The notes beneath the pieces are model-generated. The model did no database searches and was not told the DNA's origin. It saw only the letters and a program-made list of their open reading frames with translations. Positions 23,201 to 35,239 of a stretch of 64,000 nucleotides of DNA are shown piece after piece (position 1 is the stretch's first letter; each line of letters begins with the position of its first letter). The stretch is taken from assembly GCA_007922225.1 (NCBI GenBank), contig ML679956.1:13303049-13367048 (forward strand), in the 5' to 3' direction. This stretch comes from Emydura subglobosa (lineage: Eukaryota; Chordata; Testudines; Chelidae). The position numbers were made by a program, and so were the translations under genes.

Positions 23201-24400
23201 GCCCCAGTGCTCTTTAGGCTGCGAGAGTAGGGCAGGAGGTCGGGGTCTTGCCCCACAGGGGCATTAGGGATCTACATGGTACTTTGTGCCCATCTCCCAA
23301 GCCCCCATGCACCCCTGCTGTCATGCTGCTCCTCGCCATACCTTGCTTTATACCCTATAACCCCTTCTCGGAGCTCAGGGCTTCCAGCAGCAGGAGCTCT
23401 TCTGGCCTCATGTGCTTTCAGCGTTATGCATTGTGCAATAATAAATTAAAGAAAATAGGCATCTTCCTAATACATAGGTACATGAGCCTCGCACTGCTCC
23501 ACAAAATCTTATTTTCCCCTCCTGTATCCTGCCTCCTTGCTTTGTAGTCTCCTGTTTGGTTTAGTCTTAATTTAGGGCCTGCCCCTGCAAACCTTTATTA
23601 TGCGGGTGTAATTGACTTCAGTAGGATTTTTTACAGCAGTAAATGCTAAATTCATTTTATTCATCTATTGTATAATTTCCTGCAATCTAGAGAGCACATT
23701 TCTGACATTTTCCAGACACCTAACGAGAACTGTACAGAACATAGTTCATTTTCTAATATATTCAATATCAGATCTCAAAAAAAAAAAAAAAGGAATTGTC
23801 ACTCACTCCTGTTCTCCGACTCCTCGGGAAATTAATTTTTTGATACATGCCCATTTGTTTTTAACAGATGAGCACCAATTGATGTTACAGAAGAAAAATT
23901 TTGTAAGGTCATTGCCCACAGAAACATCTTTCCTGACCCCAAATTTGGCATTCAGTTAAACTCTGCATATGAGAAAGAATTGCTGTCATTAAGCACGTAA
24001 TCCTGCTGATACATCAACATTACTAATTTTTTCCTTGAATCCTAGTAAAAGATGGATTCTGTCAGCATATCAAGGCTCAATTGGAAGAAAATGTTATTTA
24101 AAAGCTGAATTGGCAAGAGTCATTCCATACAAGCAAGAATTGTTGCCAGTAGCTGAGGATAACAATAGTCATGTTAAAGCCATCTCAGATATGAGAGAGA
24201 CAGTTTAAATAGTTACAAAGAGGATTTGATTCTCCGCTGTTGCTAGGATGTGGTAAACATTACAATGGCCATTGACTTAGAGGTCCTGCTGTGGGAGAGA
24301 AGGTTTAATTTATCTAAACTTGTTTGGGTCCCAGTCTTTAGGTGGACCCCAGTGTGTTAAGTATTATATAAGTACTTTTCGTCTGTATATTTACAAAGGA
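23200..24400. other. Intergenic, unassigned
   Basis: No gene or repeat recognised apart from an A15 tract near 23778. It follows the CpG island on its right. Confidence 0.45.
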
Positions 24401-24535
24401 AGATAAATACTATTACTATCTTCCTTCTCCTGATGAGGAAACTGAGGCACAAATAGGTGACGTGACTTGCCCAAAGTCATACAGCAAGCCAGTAGCGGAG
24501 CAGGGGATAGAATCTAAATTCAGTATCATGGCATA
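24400..24535 (-). repeat. MIR SINE fragment, antisense
   Basis: CTGATGAGGAAACTGAGGCA, then GACTTGCCCAAAGTCATACA and AGCGGAGCAGGGGATAGAAT are the classic MIR core read backwards. Confidence 0.85.
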
Positions 24536-24731
24536 GAGACTATTAGGTCAAATCTAAATCTTACTACAACTCTAGAGGAAATTAATTTTCCAGTGATATG
24601 CGGCCCAATTTTCACATGCTAGCAATTGTATTTTCCTTTCTATCATAGGGGTATGCAAGAAGCAGCTTCTGTAGACAGACAGCAACACAGAGACAGAGGC
24701 TGGGAAATAGAAAGTGGCCACCCATTCTGTG

Positions 24732-24812
24732 TGCTTGAGACCCTGTCTACACTTGCTGCCAAATTTGGTGGCAGTGGACAGGAGATATGCAAGCTACGTA
24801 GAGTACGTTATG
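24732..24812 (+). mobile_element. Truncated left end of the MITE family seen at 11147
   Basis: CCTGTCTACACTTGCTGCCA ... GGTGGCAGTGGACAGG ... ATGCAAGCTACG parallels the first 75 bases of the element at 11147. Its body is lost, and LTR-like DNA begins within about 10 bp. Confidence 0.5.
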
Positions 24813-24821
24813 TAGTGTTAG

Positions 24822-24915
24822 GCACCAGTTTTGGGAGAATCTGGTCTCCTTTTGCAGCCTGCCCTGACCTTGGCATTTGTAGTGTGGGTTACTCTAGGCA
24901 CATCGAATCACACTT
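24822..24915 (+). mobile_element. LTR 3' fragment, same family as 11910-13016
   Basis: TTTTGGGAGAATCTGGTCTC and TTTGCAGCCTGCCCTGACCT followed by TGGCATTTG match 12928-13012 of the solo LTR with scattered substitutions. U3 and R are missing. Confidence 0.75.
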
Positions 24916-25202
24916 GGCTATAGCAGGCATTGGGTAGGGAAAAGCCCATCCCTCCACCCAAGCAATGATCAGCCACAAGACAGAACCAGTGGAAAGAGAG
25001 GAGGGCCGAACTGCCCAGGTGTGGACAGAGAGGCGGGAAGCAGCTCTCAGATTACTATCCAGAAGGAACAGATAGAATGCCAGCCTCACCTACTATGCCT
25101 CCCTAGCACAGGAAGTCAAGAGAAGATCAGTATTTGAGCAACACGGGGACCTGCTTCAATCCAGAGGACAATCTGTCTCACAGCATGATACTGAAACAAT
25201 AC

Positions 25203-25403
25203 TGGGTGTATCTATACTTTCATCTGGAGCTCTAAATTCTACTTTGAGGACACATGCCTGATGAGTACATACTTGGAGCAGCTAGCCTCTCCTGCTGCAC
25301 ATGCTGTTGCAGCTAGTCTATTTTTAGCATGGTAGCTGGATCAGACAGGTACACCAACTCAAGCTGAATTTACACCTCCAGCTCCAGTGTAGATATATCT
25401 GTG
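25203..25403. mobile_element. Small inverted-repeat element (MITE)
   Basis: Left end GGGTGTATCTATACTTTCA and right end CAGTGTAGATATATCTG are imperfect inverted repeats; CATCTGGAGCT and AGCTCCAGTGT extend the pairing. About 200 bp, non-coding. Confidence 0.55.
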
Positions 25404-25951
25404 AGTATTTTCACTCTACTCTCAGGTAAATCAAGACCTGGTCTAAGAGACTCAATTAAGCCAAATATAAAGATGATGAAGGATTATAGAGAGTTGAAGG
25501 AGAGTGTCAGAACCAAATGATGGTCAGGACTCTGACAAAAATAACTGCAAGTTTACTTTTCTTTAATCAATCCTAAAGAACTCTAACACAAGTCACAGTG
25601 TGTACATACTGATCAACTGAGATCTGTGGGTAGACTTTAGGGTTGGACCCTTTGTTCTTTTATATTCTGTTTGTGGAATTCAGATTGTATTTAATTATTG
25701 GAAAAGATGTGATTATTTGAGGGGAGGGGTGTTTAATTATTGTAGAGTTCACACTTTGGTATCTTTGTTGCCTTTGATTTCCCTGACCTTTCTTTTTATC
25801 CATGATTCCTACGTATCCCCCTTCTGTTTATGTAACCCAAATCCTTTTCTTAAGTGTTGGGCGGATTTCCCTACAACTTTATGGTTCTTGATTCCTATTA
25901 AATATATTGATTATATACAGCACCTCTGATACTTAACATGTATTCACCTGA

Positions 25952-25963
25952 CCACTAGGTGGC
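25952..25963 (+). promoter_or_regulatory. Candidate CTCF-binding core
   Basis: CCACTAGGTGGC matches the CTCF core consensus CCASYAGRKGGC at every position. It sits in single-copy-looking DNA between the two divergent CpG islands, about 3 kb to the right of the ANO10 island. Motif match only; occupancy is unknown. Confidence 0.5.
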
Positions 25964-26061
25964 ATCACCATGCATTCTATAGATCCCAAACTGAGGTATG
26001 CTATTAACCTAATTTATCCAGAGCCCATTGGTCCTATGCTTAGAAGGGAAAAGCAAATGGC

Positions 26062-26180
26062 CTCTTTAAGTATGTCTACACTGCAATTAAAAACCACCCC
26101 TTAGCCCCAGGAGAAAGAGTCAGCTGGCACAGGCCAGCTGCAGGTGTCTAATTGCAGTTGGACATATCTGCTACATGTAA
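26062..26180. mobile_element. MITE remnant
   Basis: TGTCTACACTGCAATTAAAA at 26072 and TCTAATTGCAGTTGGACATA at about 26147 are inverted arms around a CAGCTGGC/GCCAGCTG core. It is a short, probably internally deleted element of the 'GTCTACACTGCAATTAAA' type common in reptiles. Confidence 0.5.
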
Positions 26181-28140
26181 AGACAAAGGGTGAACCAAGA
26201 GAGGGCTACACAAGGAGGAGTTGAAATATTGTAACAAACCCATATACAGCAATCAAAAGATAATTATTATATAAATAACACCAATGATGAACTGTGACCA
26301 GACCTCCCATCTTCCAACTAAACAAAAAAAAAAATAAAAGCCTTTACCATTTAAATCTTAATAGATTCTTTATCCTCTCAGTAAGTTGGCCTCTAATGGG
26401 CAACATATTATGAAGTGCCTAGTATACTGCAATATGGTGAGTACTTCCTAGGTTCTGTGCTTCCTTCTCACAGAGTTCAATGGAGTTGAAGATACTCTGC
26501 ACCTTTTGTTTGGAACTCTATCTTGCAGAATTGGACTCCAAAAGCTAGTACATTACAGTCTGGCCTTTCATACGGACTTACAATTTGGGGAATTCTGGAA
26601 GTAATTGTCACTGGTTGTAGTAAATCTTACTGATGAGAGGAGATGGTTTGGTAAAGTTTCCTTTATTTTATTCTTCTAGAGTAGAATTTTTTTAAACTAT
26701 ATCAAATCTTGCAAAAAAACCTCACAGAAATGAGCACATCAAAACAGTTAAGTGTAGACAAAATAATGGGCAACTTTTAGCTAATATTTATATAAAAGTG
26801 ATAAAACTGTCTGTACCAATTATATTTTAGAGTTATCAAGGAAAAGGCAAATTTTATTTTATAGCAAACAGCACATGCATATTTTGATATCTAGGCCTTC
26901 TCTCTCATATCTTATTTTTTGTTACAGTTGCAAAAAAATGACTATAGAAGTAATTATTAGTTAGTGTAGTCATTCTAGTTAGTGTAGAATTACTTTACAA
27001 AATAAAGGTTTTTTTTAAGGGTATATTATATGCTGTGTATGATCAAAGGAATATCAGCTGCAATCAAAACAAAAATTGAAACTCATTGATAGATCTGCAG
27101 TAGCCATCAATTCAGAAATACTAAAGATCACATATGTGTAGATCTAATTACATTTTTCCATAAATTCTCATTTATTATGAACAAGTACATTATCTTTCAT
27201 ACTGTTAAGTGGTCCATTTAGAACATTAGTACTATTTTTCTGTACAGCAAAATCCTTGATTTTGTCATCAAGTTCATTAACTTTGTCTTCTACATTTATG
27301 TGTAGTGTGTTATTCTAAAATCTTATTTGAAATAGCCTAATTTATACTCAAATGTGTCAAACTTTTAGTTTGAAGAGCTTTAATTCCAGATTTAATCATC
27401 TGCTGAATTATCTGATAAGTTACTTTATTATCCTTCATTGTTGAAGAAATGATCACTGATATCTTAAGCCTTCCCTTTCACACGAGATGTTTTTAAAGAG
27501 GTTTTTTAAGATCTTCAGGGCAGGCATTGTAATTTACTATATGTATGTACAGTGCTTAGCACAATGAGGCCTTGACCAAGTTGAGGGCTAGCACTAACAC
27601 AGTATAAATGTTAAATAAAGACATACGGCTTCTCTCATTGATTTCAATGGGAGCAGGATCTGGCCCATAACTTATTTTTACAAATAAAGCTTTTATTAAC
27701 CTTCTAACTACTTTAAAGTACTGGTTACCTTTGTGTCTCATTTAGTTCTCTGCTCTTTCAGCAGGTATCATATACTTCTGAAATGCGGTCTCAGGGCTAA
27801 AGGAATAAACTGTAATACATATTAGGAAAATATAGTGAGATGGTTTATTTTGCCAAGAATTACAACAATAACTTAAAATGAGGAACTACCATGGTATAGG
27901 GTCGTATTATTCACAGATTCCACTAGAAAGGTTAACGTCTTACTAGCTATTTTAATGTTTGGTTGTAATTTTAAGTTTTTAAACTTCTGAGCTTCCAAAT
28001 AGAAAAATATATTTTAAAAATTGTATTCAAAATGCATATTCTGTTGACCTTACATTTTAGTGTTGATGTAAGGCTACTGGCCTATCTTCTAAGCCCAGGA
28101 AGGACTAGCATCATGCCCAAAAACTTTTCAAGGCCTTCTT
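26180..28140. other. Intergenic, mostly unassigned
   Basis: AT-rich. 27505-27625 (GGGCAGGCATTGTAATTTAC, TACAGTGCTTAGCACAATGA) resembles the 3' end of an old amniote SINE/LINE. Nothing else was recognised. Confidence 0.45.
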
Positions 28141-28860
28141 TCAAGACACACTTTGTTCTTTGGATACACGCACACACACACACCCCAGTTCATTAAGTTC
28201 CACATATCAGTCTGGACTTTTCCTGTCACCCAGAAGCCTTTCCTCTCTGCTCCAGAGCCTTCCACAGAAGCAACCTTCCTTTTGTAGGTTTCCTTTCCAA
28301 TTGAGCCATTTGCTAGCTTTTATAATCACTTGTTCAGCCTAAGGTAGGAAGTAGCTGATCAGTTACAGAAGGGGCACTTGGCCCAGCCTCACAAATGGCG
28401 ATTCATTTATTGACCATTTAGTGACCATTCATTTATTGGTTTGGTCACACTGGTACCACCTTTGCTGGGCTCCACACCTTGATCTCCAGCTCATAAAGGA
28501 ACAGCCCCCCCGCCCCCATCTTGGTCAGTAGAGACTGCTTCATCTTCAGACTCTGAGGTTGGCATGTATGTGTTGCAGCTACCTCATGTTCCTTACTGTT
28601 CCCCTTCCATCTCCTACCACCTTTGATACCCTCCAGATATTCTGTCTTGGCCATGGGTCCCTGCATGATGGCCAAGTTGGTGTTGGACTCCTGGCCCATA
28701 CCAGTGACCATTATGGAACCCAAGCAGGTTCCCACCAGCTCACAGGTCCCAATGACTCTAGTGGGACTAAGACATGTAGTAAAGTTCTGCATGTCTGTTT
28801 GCAGGACTGAGTCCTTCAGCTCCAACAGAGCTAGATAGGATATCAGGCATTGGACTTTAG
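28140..28860. other. Unassigned stretch upstream of the DIRS remnant
   Basis: Contains a short CA repeat (28168-28184). The 126-codon minus frame at 28825-28445 has no recognisable domain. It may be DIRS internal sequence of a divergent kind or unrelated; I could not tell. Confidence 0.35.
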
Positions 28861-29220
28861 AAGGTTTTAGCTTTGTACCTGGACAGGATTAAACTGTTGA
28901 GGTCCTCGTTACAGCTGTTTGTGGCAATTGCAGACAGAATAAAAGGGCCTTCCAGTCTCTTCTCAAAAGATCTCCTCATGGATCTTATCTTGTATTCATT
29001 TATGCTATGACTTAGCAGGCATGACACTGCCAAGAAGAGTGCTTGCACATTCAACCAGATCTCATGCAGCCTCTCTGGACCAAGTGCCTATTCTGGACAT
29101 TTGCAAAGCAGCAACTTTGTCATCTGTTCATATCTTTGCCTCTCATTATGCCATTTCTCAAAAAACTAGAGATGATACCAGATTTAGATGTGTGGTCCTT
29201 CAATCTTTATACTGGTAGAC
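28860..29220 (+). pseudogene. Second DIRS element: tyrosine recombinase remnant
   Basis: Plus-strand 29021-29218 carries LPRRVLAHSTRSHAASLDQV, then DICKAATLSSVHIFASHYA. These are the His-x-x-Arg box (HSTR) and the Tyr box of DIRS recombinases, both with the expected residues in one frame. Upstream, in other frames, YLDRIK and LRSSLQLFVAIA fit the preceding part of the domain, so at least one frameshift lies near 29010. This is a 3' fragment of a separate insertion, in the opposite orientation to the element at 11664. Confidence 0.8.
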
Positions 29221-29249
29221 TTGGATTCCACCTCCATATCGAACTGCCT

Positions 29250-29365
29250 GTGAGTCAGTTGACGTGGAATGGACATGTGCAATCACCTGAACAAAAAGAA
29301 ATGGCTACTAACCTGTTCCGTAATTATTGATGTTTGAGATGTGAAGCACTTGTCCATGCCACAAC
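29250..29365. repeat. Second DIRS element: internal complementary region
   Basis: GTGGAATGGACATGTGCAAT at 29262 is followed by TAACCTGTTCCGTAATTATT and GAGATGTGAAGCACTTGTCC. The first half parallels the outer terminal repeat at 29555 (GTGGAATGGACATGCGCAAC), as expected for joined ends. Confidence 0.65.
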
Positions 29366-29394
29366 CTACCTTCCTTCCCCTCTTTATCAGAGTC

Positions 29395-29625
29395 TATCTG
29401 TTAAGAAGGAATTGAGCAGGGAGGTCAGGGGCTGCTCTGCCCTTTATACCACTGCACAGAACTGCAAGGTAGCAGAGGATGCATGCACTGCTCCGACAGA
29501 TACCACTGAGGGAAAATTTTCCGACAACAGTGCACTGGGAGCACACACACCTGAAGTGGAATGGACATGCGCAACACATCTCAAAGAGCAACAATTACAG
29601 ACCAGGTTAGTAACCATTTCGTTCT
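29395..29625 (+). repeat. Second DIRS element: right terminal repeat
   Basis: Runs AAGGAATTGAGCAGGGAGGT ... GCCCTTTATACC ... GTGCACTGGGAGCACACACA ... GTGGAATGGACATGCGCAAC ... CTCAAAGAGCAACAATTAC. It has the same internal logic as the 18411-18592 repeat: an inner AAGGAATTG/AAGGAACTG, a middle ATGCATGCACTG-type box, and an outer GGAATGGACAT/GAATATACAAAGGACA box. Confidence 0.7.
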
Positions 29626-29639
29626 TGTTCAAATCTGTT

Positions 29640-30060
29640 TTTATCAAGCAGCTGGGGGACTTGAACAAGAGTCTCCCACATCCTGGGTGAGTACTCTAAG
29701 CACTAGGCTAAAGGTTATAAGAAAGGTTCACTTCCTCCCCCTCTCCCTATGGAGTTAGGCAGCCTCTGAGCACACGCACCAGATCGAGCTCTGTATGCAA
29801 CTTACAGCTGAGCACCTATCTTTCTCCTGGCTCATGAATTGTTTTGGGGCTCAGATGAGTGAAAGGTGCCCGGGCATCAAGAAGGAGACAGCAGTGTACA
29901 TGTTCGGAGGCAGAAACATAGGTGTCTAGGGAACTTTTATTGCGAAAACTTAGGCACCAAATGAATGTAGGCTCTTATAAGGTTAGACAGTGTCAGAGCA
30001 GGAGTTTTATGGATTACAGTAGTACCTAAAAATGGGATTTAGGCACTTAAGTACATTTGT
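29640..30060 (-). repeat. tRNA-derived SINE, antisense, degenerate
   Basis: The reverse complement reads TAGCCTAGTGCTTAGAGTAC, CCAGGATGTGGGAGACTC and GTTCAAGTC: an A-box-like and a B-box-like pol III promoter in tRNA spacing. A tail follows leftward in family-typical AGGTGCCTA-type words. Not a functional tRNA: no cloverleaf 3' half. Confidence 0.6.
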
Positions 30061-30569
30061 GGATTCCATCATTGGTTCCACAACTCAGGATCCTCCACCA
30101 ACAAAGCTCTGATTCTTGCCTTCAACAGTTTAAATCTAAGGACTGTCAACATGAGCACCTCAGATTACCTCCACTGTTAGGAAGATATCTCTGGGAAAAG
30201 CAACCACTAAGATTGCCCAAATGGTCGATTGGTCTCCTATGCATAAACTTGTAGATTCATTTTCTATATTTTTTAGCTTCCTGTTTCTCTTGCCAGACAT
30301 GGAGATGGAATTAATTTCACCCAATATGAATGAAGCCATGAGGTGGTAAGAGCTTGATTCAAAACCAATGGAAAGACTCCTACTGACTTCTCTGAGCCTC
30401 AAAGGTTTTTAGGCATCTAACTGAAGTTGGAGGGAGTGAGGCATCTAAATAGCTTTTGAGAATTTGGGCCTAGGACCCACACCTGCTCCCACAGCAGTCA
30501 GTGACAAATCTCCCATCCACTTCAATGGTGTAATATCAAGCCCTTAGTGAAGAAGTGTGGATTGTGTTA

Positions 30570-30655
30570 AAGTCACAGAGTTTAAGGCCAGAAGGGATCA
30601 CTAGAGCATCAAGTCTGTCCTCCTGTAATCATCGACCACCAGCATCACCCAGCAC
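30570..30655 (-). repeat. CR1/L3-like LINE 3' end, antisense
   Basis: TCACAGAGTTTAAGGCCAGA followed by AGGGATCACTAGAGCATCAA and GTCTGTCCTCCTG is the reverse of the LINE 3' terminus type seen elsewhere in vertebrates (AAGGCCAGAAGGGACCA...). Only the tail is present. Confidence 0.65.
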
Positions 30656-30659
30656 CTGC

Positions 30660-33380
30660 ATATTAAACTCAACAACTGAAAGAAGACCAAAGTATTACAG
30701 TGATCAGGAGATTGGACTAATGTGCTACAGGATATGCATACACTCTGTTCTAGATCTGATTCATTGGATTGAGTCAGCTGAGTTGAGCAACTTATTCAGT
30801 GTGTGGAAGAGAAGGAGGAGTTGATGAGAGCTAGCTGGCTGAGACCCAAGCTTGTTAAGACTGAGGTAATGCTTCTGTTCTGAGTGCAGGAACTAGGAGA
30901 TATCTGATCCCTCTACTGAGGGAGTATGTCCTCTCATTCTTACTTGTTGAATCTTCAACAGCTCACATATGTCCAGATATTTATTGTAGTGATAGAACCT
31001 CTTAGGGCTATTGCCATCTCTTCAGGTGGACCTGCTTGCCCCACTCACAACATAATGTAGGCATCCAATCAGAAAGGAAAGGTCAGAGGGCAGATAAGAG
31101 CCTCTAAATCTGTATTTTAAACAAAACATTAAAATAATATATACACAATGTTATGCAAGAGGTTGGGCAGCTCCACAAGGGTTTGTCTTTGATCTATGGG
31201 CTACCACCAAACTCAGTGAAACTGGTGGATGTGATAGCACCTTACAGTCAAGCTAACTGAAGCAGCAATTAAATTCCCCCTTTTTAAGTGATAGATGAAA
31301 TAATGAAAGGTACAGACTTTGGTAAGAAAAGCCATCTTAAACAATCACTCTTTGTCCAACATGGCTGACTGTCTCTCTGTCAGGACCTTCCACAGAAGTA
31401 CTGTACAGTGAGCTGATTCCCCTTGTCTTCCTAGGTGAAAGTTAACTTGGGGTTCTTTGCCCCTCTCTTTTATAGTCCACTGAACCTTTGAAATGGATTC
31501 TTCTGAAGGTTACCCTCCAAAATAAAGTTCTTCCCAATTATGAAGGAAGTTTCATGCTAGTACCCTAACTTCCCCTAAGCTGGTGTTTGCTAATGTGCAA
31601 ATTAGTCTTTTCCTGCCCAAGCAATGCAAATGAATGACCACTTGCCATGTGATTGCTAATTGACTCTGATGATACCTGACTGGAGGTATTGGCTTGTCCT
31701 TTGTCTGGGAAAACCTGTTTACCCACTCCCCAGACTTGTCTGGTAAGCACATTTTAGTTCCAAATTTCTTTCATATTTGTATGTTGCCTCAGGTGTTTAC
31801 CATACATACATCACACAAAAATATTAATGATCAGTGTATTATTAGTTTTCCAGTGATACCTTGTATGACACATCCAGATACAATTTGTTTAATGACATCA
31901 ATGAATTGAGGTATGCTGCACTGGTCACACCAGCTGAAAGTCACTACTAGATACAAGTGAGACAAGCCCCTTGTTCTTTTGCATTGGGATGCTGGTAGGT
32001 CACACCCACTCAACAATCCATAGAAATACAAATGAGCAGATAAACAACTAAAACTATAAGTAGCCTTGGAAGGACTAGATTTTTATCAGTAAATGTCAAT
32101 AAACATCAATTTCACCACACATGCAAACTGACAAAAAAATTTCCATTGATAATAATCAAAATTTACTGATAGGCAAAGTAAAAAATGCTTTTTGAGAACT
32201 TTAGAGGTTAATTTAAGAATATTTATTTTGTATATTTTAACATGTGATGTTGCAAATTTGTGTTTTAATGGTGATAAAACTTTAACATTTTTAATCTCAA
32301 CATTTACTGTCATTACATAATTATTGCCTGATTCTCCACACACACACTGTCTGATCCTCTAGCCCCTGCAAAATCTCCTGCAACTGTGGAAGTTTAAATT
32401 AAAATAAAAATGCCTAAAAATAAACAGATCAGTCAAAATTATTTTAAAAAACTCCTGAATTCTGTCAAGCCTAACTATAAACTAATCAAGCTATTTCTCC
32501 TAAAGTCTGGGAAAGACTAATACATGGAAGGCACTCAAACACTATGGCAAACAGGGCTATCCAAATAGATAGCAATGAAATAGTTAATGTTAACAATTAA
32601 GGCTCCAAACCAGCAAACACTGACACACATGCTTGACTTTAAGCATGAGTCATTCCTCTGAAATTCCTCTGTGTGTGTATGTGTAGACATTATTGAGATT
32701 ACCATGAGATTACACGTGTGTTACAAGATCAGGATCTATATCATCATAATTAGATTTGAGATTTAACATCCTATTTAAATGACAAGGAACAATTCACAGC
32801 TCTCATTGCATGTTGTCTGAAGATTCAGGCAGACATCACTGTATCCATCTACACTCTGTTCACATTTGTTCACAATGGTAAAGGCTAGATACTTCATTTT
32901 TTCTTTAAATAAAAGTTTCAAGAGCACAAGCAGGTATCCTCCAAAGAAAAGTACTACCTGCTGTAAGGCAGCCTAGTTAAAACCTTTACTGAAACTATTC
33001 TGTGACCTTAACTACTGCATTTGCTACCAAGTGAATAGTACACACTTGTGCTGTATAGCTGCTTTCATCCAAGGATTTCAGATTTGTAATATATACAAAC
33101 ATTAATTAATCTTTGTGATAATCTGGCAAGACAGATATTACCTGTTTTTTACCGAGTAAAGTACAAAGATTTCTACCATGTCATACTAGCTGAAAATAGA
33201 AGCTAAGACTGAATCATGTTGTCTGAGTTCAGCTACATTGTTTTAGTTTAATAATAATTAGGTTTCATATTAAGGCTGTTGTTCTGCTTTTATGGATTTG
33301 CAATGCCTAGTATAAGCCTCTCCCTTCCTCTAATTACTTATGTCCACTTGGGAGAGGTGAAAATTAGTATACATAAAGTG
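30660..33380. other. Intergenic, unassigned
   Basis: About 2.7 kb with no convincing gene or repeat; TG-rich patch near 32672-32685. Confidence 0.45.
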
Positions 33381-33389
33381 GATTAAATT

Positions 33390-33455
33390 AATGCTTATGC
33401 AGCACTTTGAAAATGCAAAGCACAATATAAATGCTAGTTAATCATTATTATGGTC
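33390..33455 (+). repeat. MIR-like SINE 3' end
   Basis: GCAGCACTTTGAAAATGCAA and AGCACAATATAAATGCTAGT then TATTAT match the MIR 3' tail layout. Confidence 0.6.
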
Positions 33456-33947
33456 AGAGTTCAATACTGTTCCAATTACATGTGTAATACTTGTCAGGGT
33501 TTACTTTAAAAAACAAAAGCAACCCAAAAATCTAATTCTAGGCTGTGAGGTTAGTGCTGCTGCCTCTCTTGGCCTCTGGTAAACATGCTGGAAAATACTT
33601 TTTCTTGTGAGGGAGTTAATACCTCAGTCTGGTACTGCTGCCTCCCCTGGGATTACTTTTGGGGCTGTGTGTGTGCGCAAGGGGACTCCAATATCTTTTA
33701 ATTGATATTTCATATTCATTGTTCCATAAGCTTTTGCCTCTTTGCTATTTAACACAAATAATAGCCAAGTGAAAATTTATACATATAGAGGTAGGCGTAC
33801 TGATGGGGTACATTCACCATTAGTTTCTAGGGCTCACAACTAGACCCCCTCCCCCTCCCGCCATTGGTGCTGGCTGATCATATTCAAATTGTAACCCAGT
33901 TGGGTTTTTACCATCTGTGTCTGGCTAGGAGACCATCACCCTTCCTT

Positions 33948-34150
33948 TTAGGCAGACATTTTCACTGTTATCCATGCCTTTGTTGTCTCAAAATTAGACT
34001 ACTGCAGCATGCTCTATATGTGGTTACATCTTAAAACCAGTTGGAAACAGAAGTTGATGTAGAAAATAGCAGCTCTGTTGCTGATCAGGATATCTGGGTA
34101 AATGCTTAAGGGTGTGTGCTCTGACCTATAAATGGCTTGTGACACACACT
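33948..34150 (+). mobile_element. L2-like LINE reverse-transcriptase scrap
   Basis: In the plus frame from 33967 the peptide VIHAFVVSKLDYCSMLYMWL is read, followed by KIAALLLIRISG. This is the S-x-L-D-Y-C-N box common to the C-terminal RT region of L2/CR1-type LINEs. It is followed within 200 bp by the GC-rich Tx1 element. Confidence 0.6.
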
Positions 34151-35239
34151 CTCCTGAGAGATTGCCTCGCTTTTGTGCCATTCTACCACAGTTGTGGTCA
34201 GGGGGGACAAACAGCCAGACAAGTGAGAAGCTGTAACAGTAGGAGGACATGCTTCCCTGGACTTATGACTGGAGCAGTAAGGCCTCTGCCCTGAGACTAC
34301 TAGGCAGGCCAGAGTACCAGTCTCACTGCCCGTGCCCCTGCAGTTTCTGTTGCCAGGTCCTCTCTTCCCCACCCCAGCCAAGTCGCCCCATTTCAACCCA
34401 CTTGCTGGTGGGCCCCCTGGCAGTTGCTGCCTAGGGGGGCCTGCCAGCCTGCCCTCCAACATGGGAGGGAGAATCCCCTGCCACCTCCACCATCGTTCCT
34501 GGTGTCTCTCCTGGCTTGGCTACTGCTGGCTCCCGCTGCTGCTGCTGAGCGCTCCTTCCCTGCTGCTGCTCTTCCCTTCTGACCAAGGGTACACCCATCC
34601 TTCCCCTTCTCTGGCCTTGCCCCGCTTCCCTGTAGCTGCCCCTGACTGGTGGGACCTCCCTCCGCCCTGCCTGCAGGCCTCTCTTCCCCCCCTTTGCTGC
34701 CTCCCCCCGTGTATTTGTTTGTTTGCTGCACCTTTCTTGCTTTGGCTCCCTGGAGGACTTTCTGATCAGTTTTTTTGGCCCCGCCCTAGCCCCTGGTGTT
34801 AGTTTGCTCCCTGCCCCACCCCGGCCTTTGTAGTTTGCCTCTGAGCTCTCCCAGCCCTGCACCTACCTCCCCTCTTCCCATGCCCACCGCTGCTTACCTG
34901 TCGCCCAGTTCCCTCTGACTCCCATGCCCCTCCTCCCAGCGCTTGTGACTTCCCCTTTTAGTTGGCCCCCTGCACACTGCACTCCCCAACGCTGGTTTAG
35001 CCCTTGCTCTCCCCATGCAGCCGGAGGAGCCAGTGTTCTACCTTGAGCTGATGAGTGTGTCGGCCCTGCTTCCCAGCCTAGTTCGGCATCCCTGTATTCC
35101 CTTGTGTCAGCGCCCTCCTCCCTTGCTTCCAGCCTAGTGGGGAGGAGCGGTTGGCCCCCCTCCCCTTCCTATCCGCTCTTCCTCCTCCTCCCCTTCCTCA
35201 TTCATCCCTCCCCCCAGACCTGTTCTTACCCCCTCCAGG

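Noticed and set aside
28445..28825. 126-codon minus frame
   Set aside because: No recognisable domain; lies beside DIRS debris.
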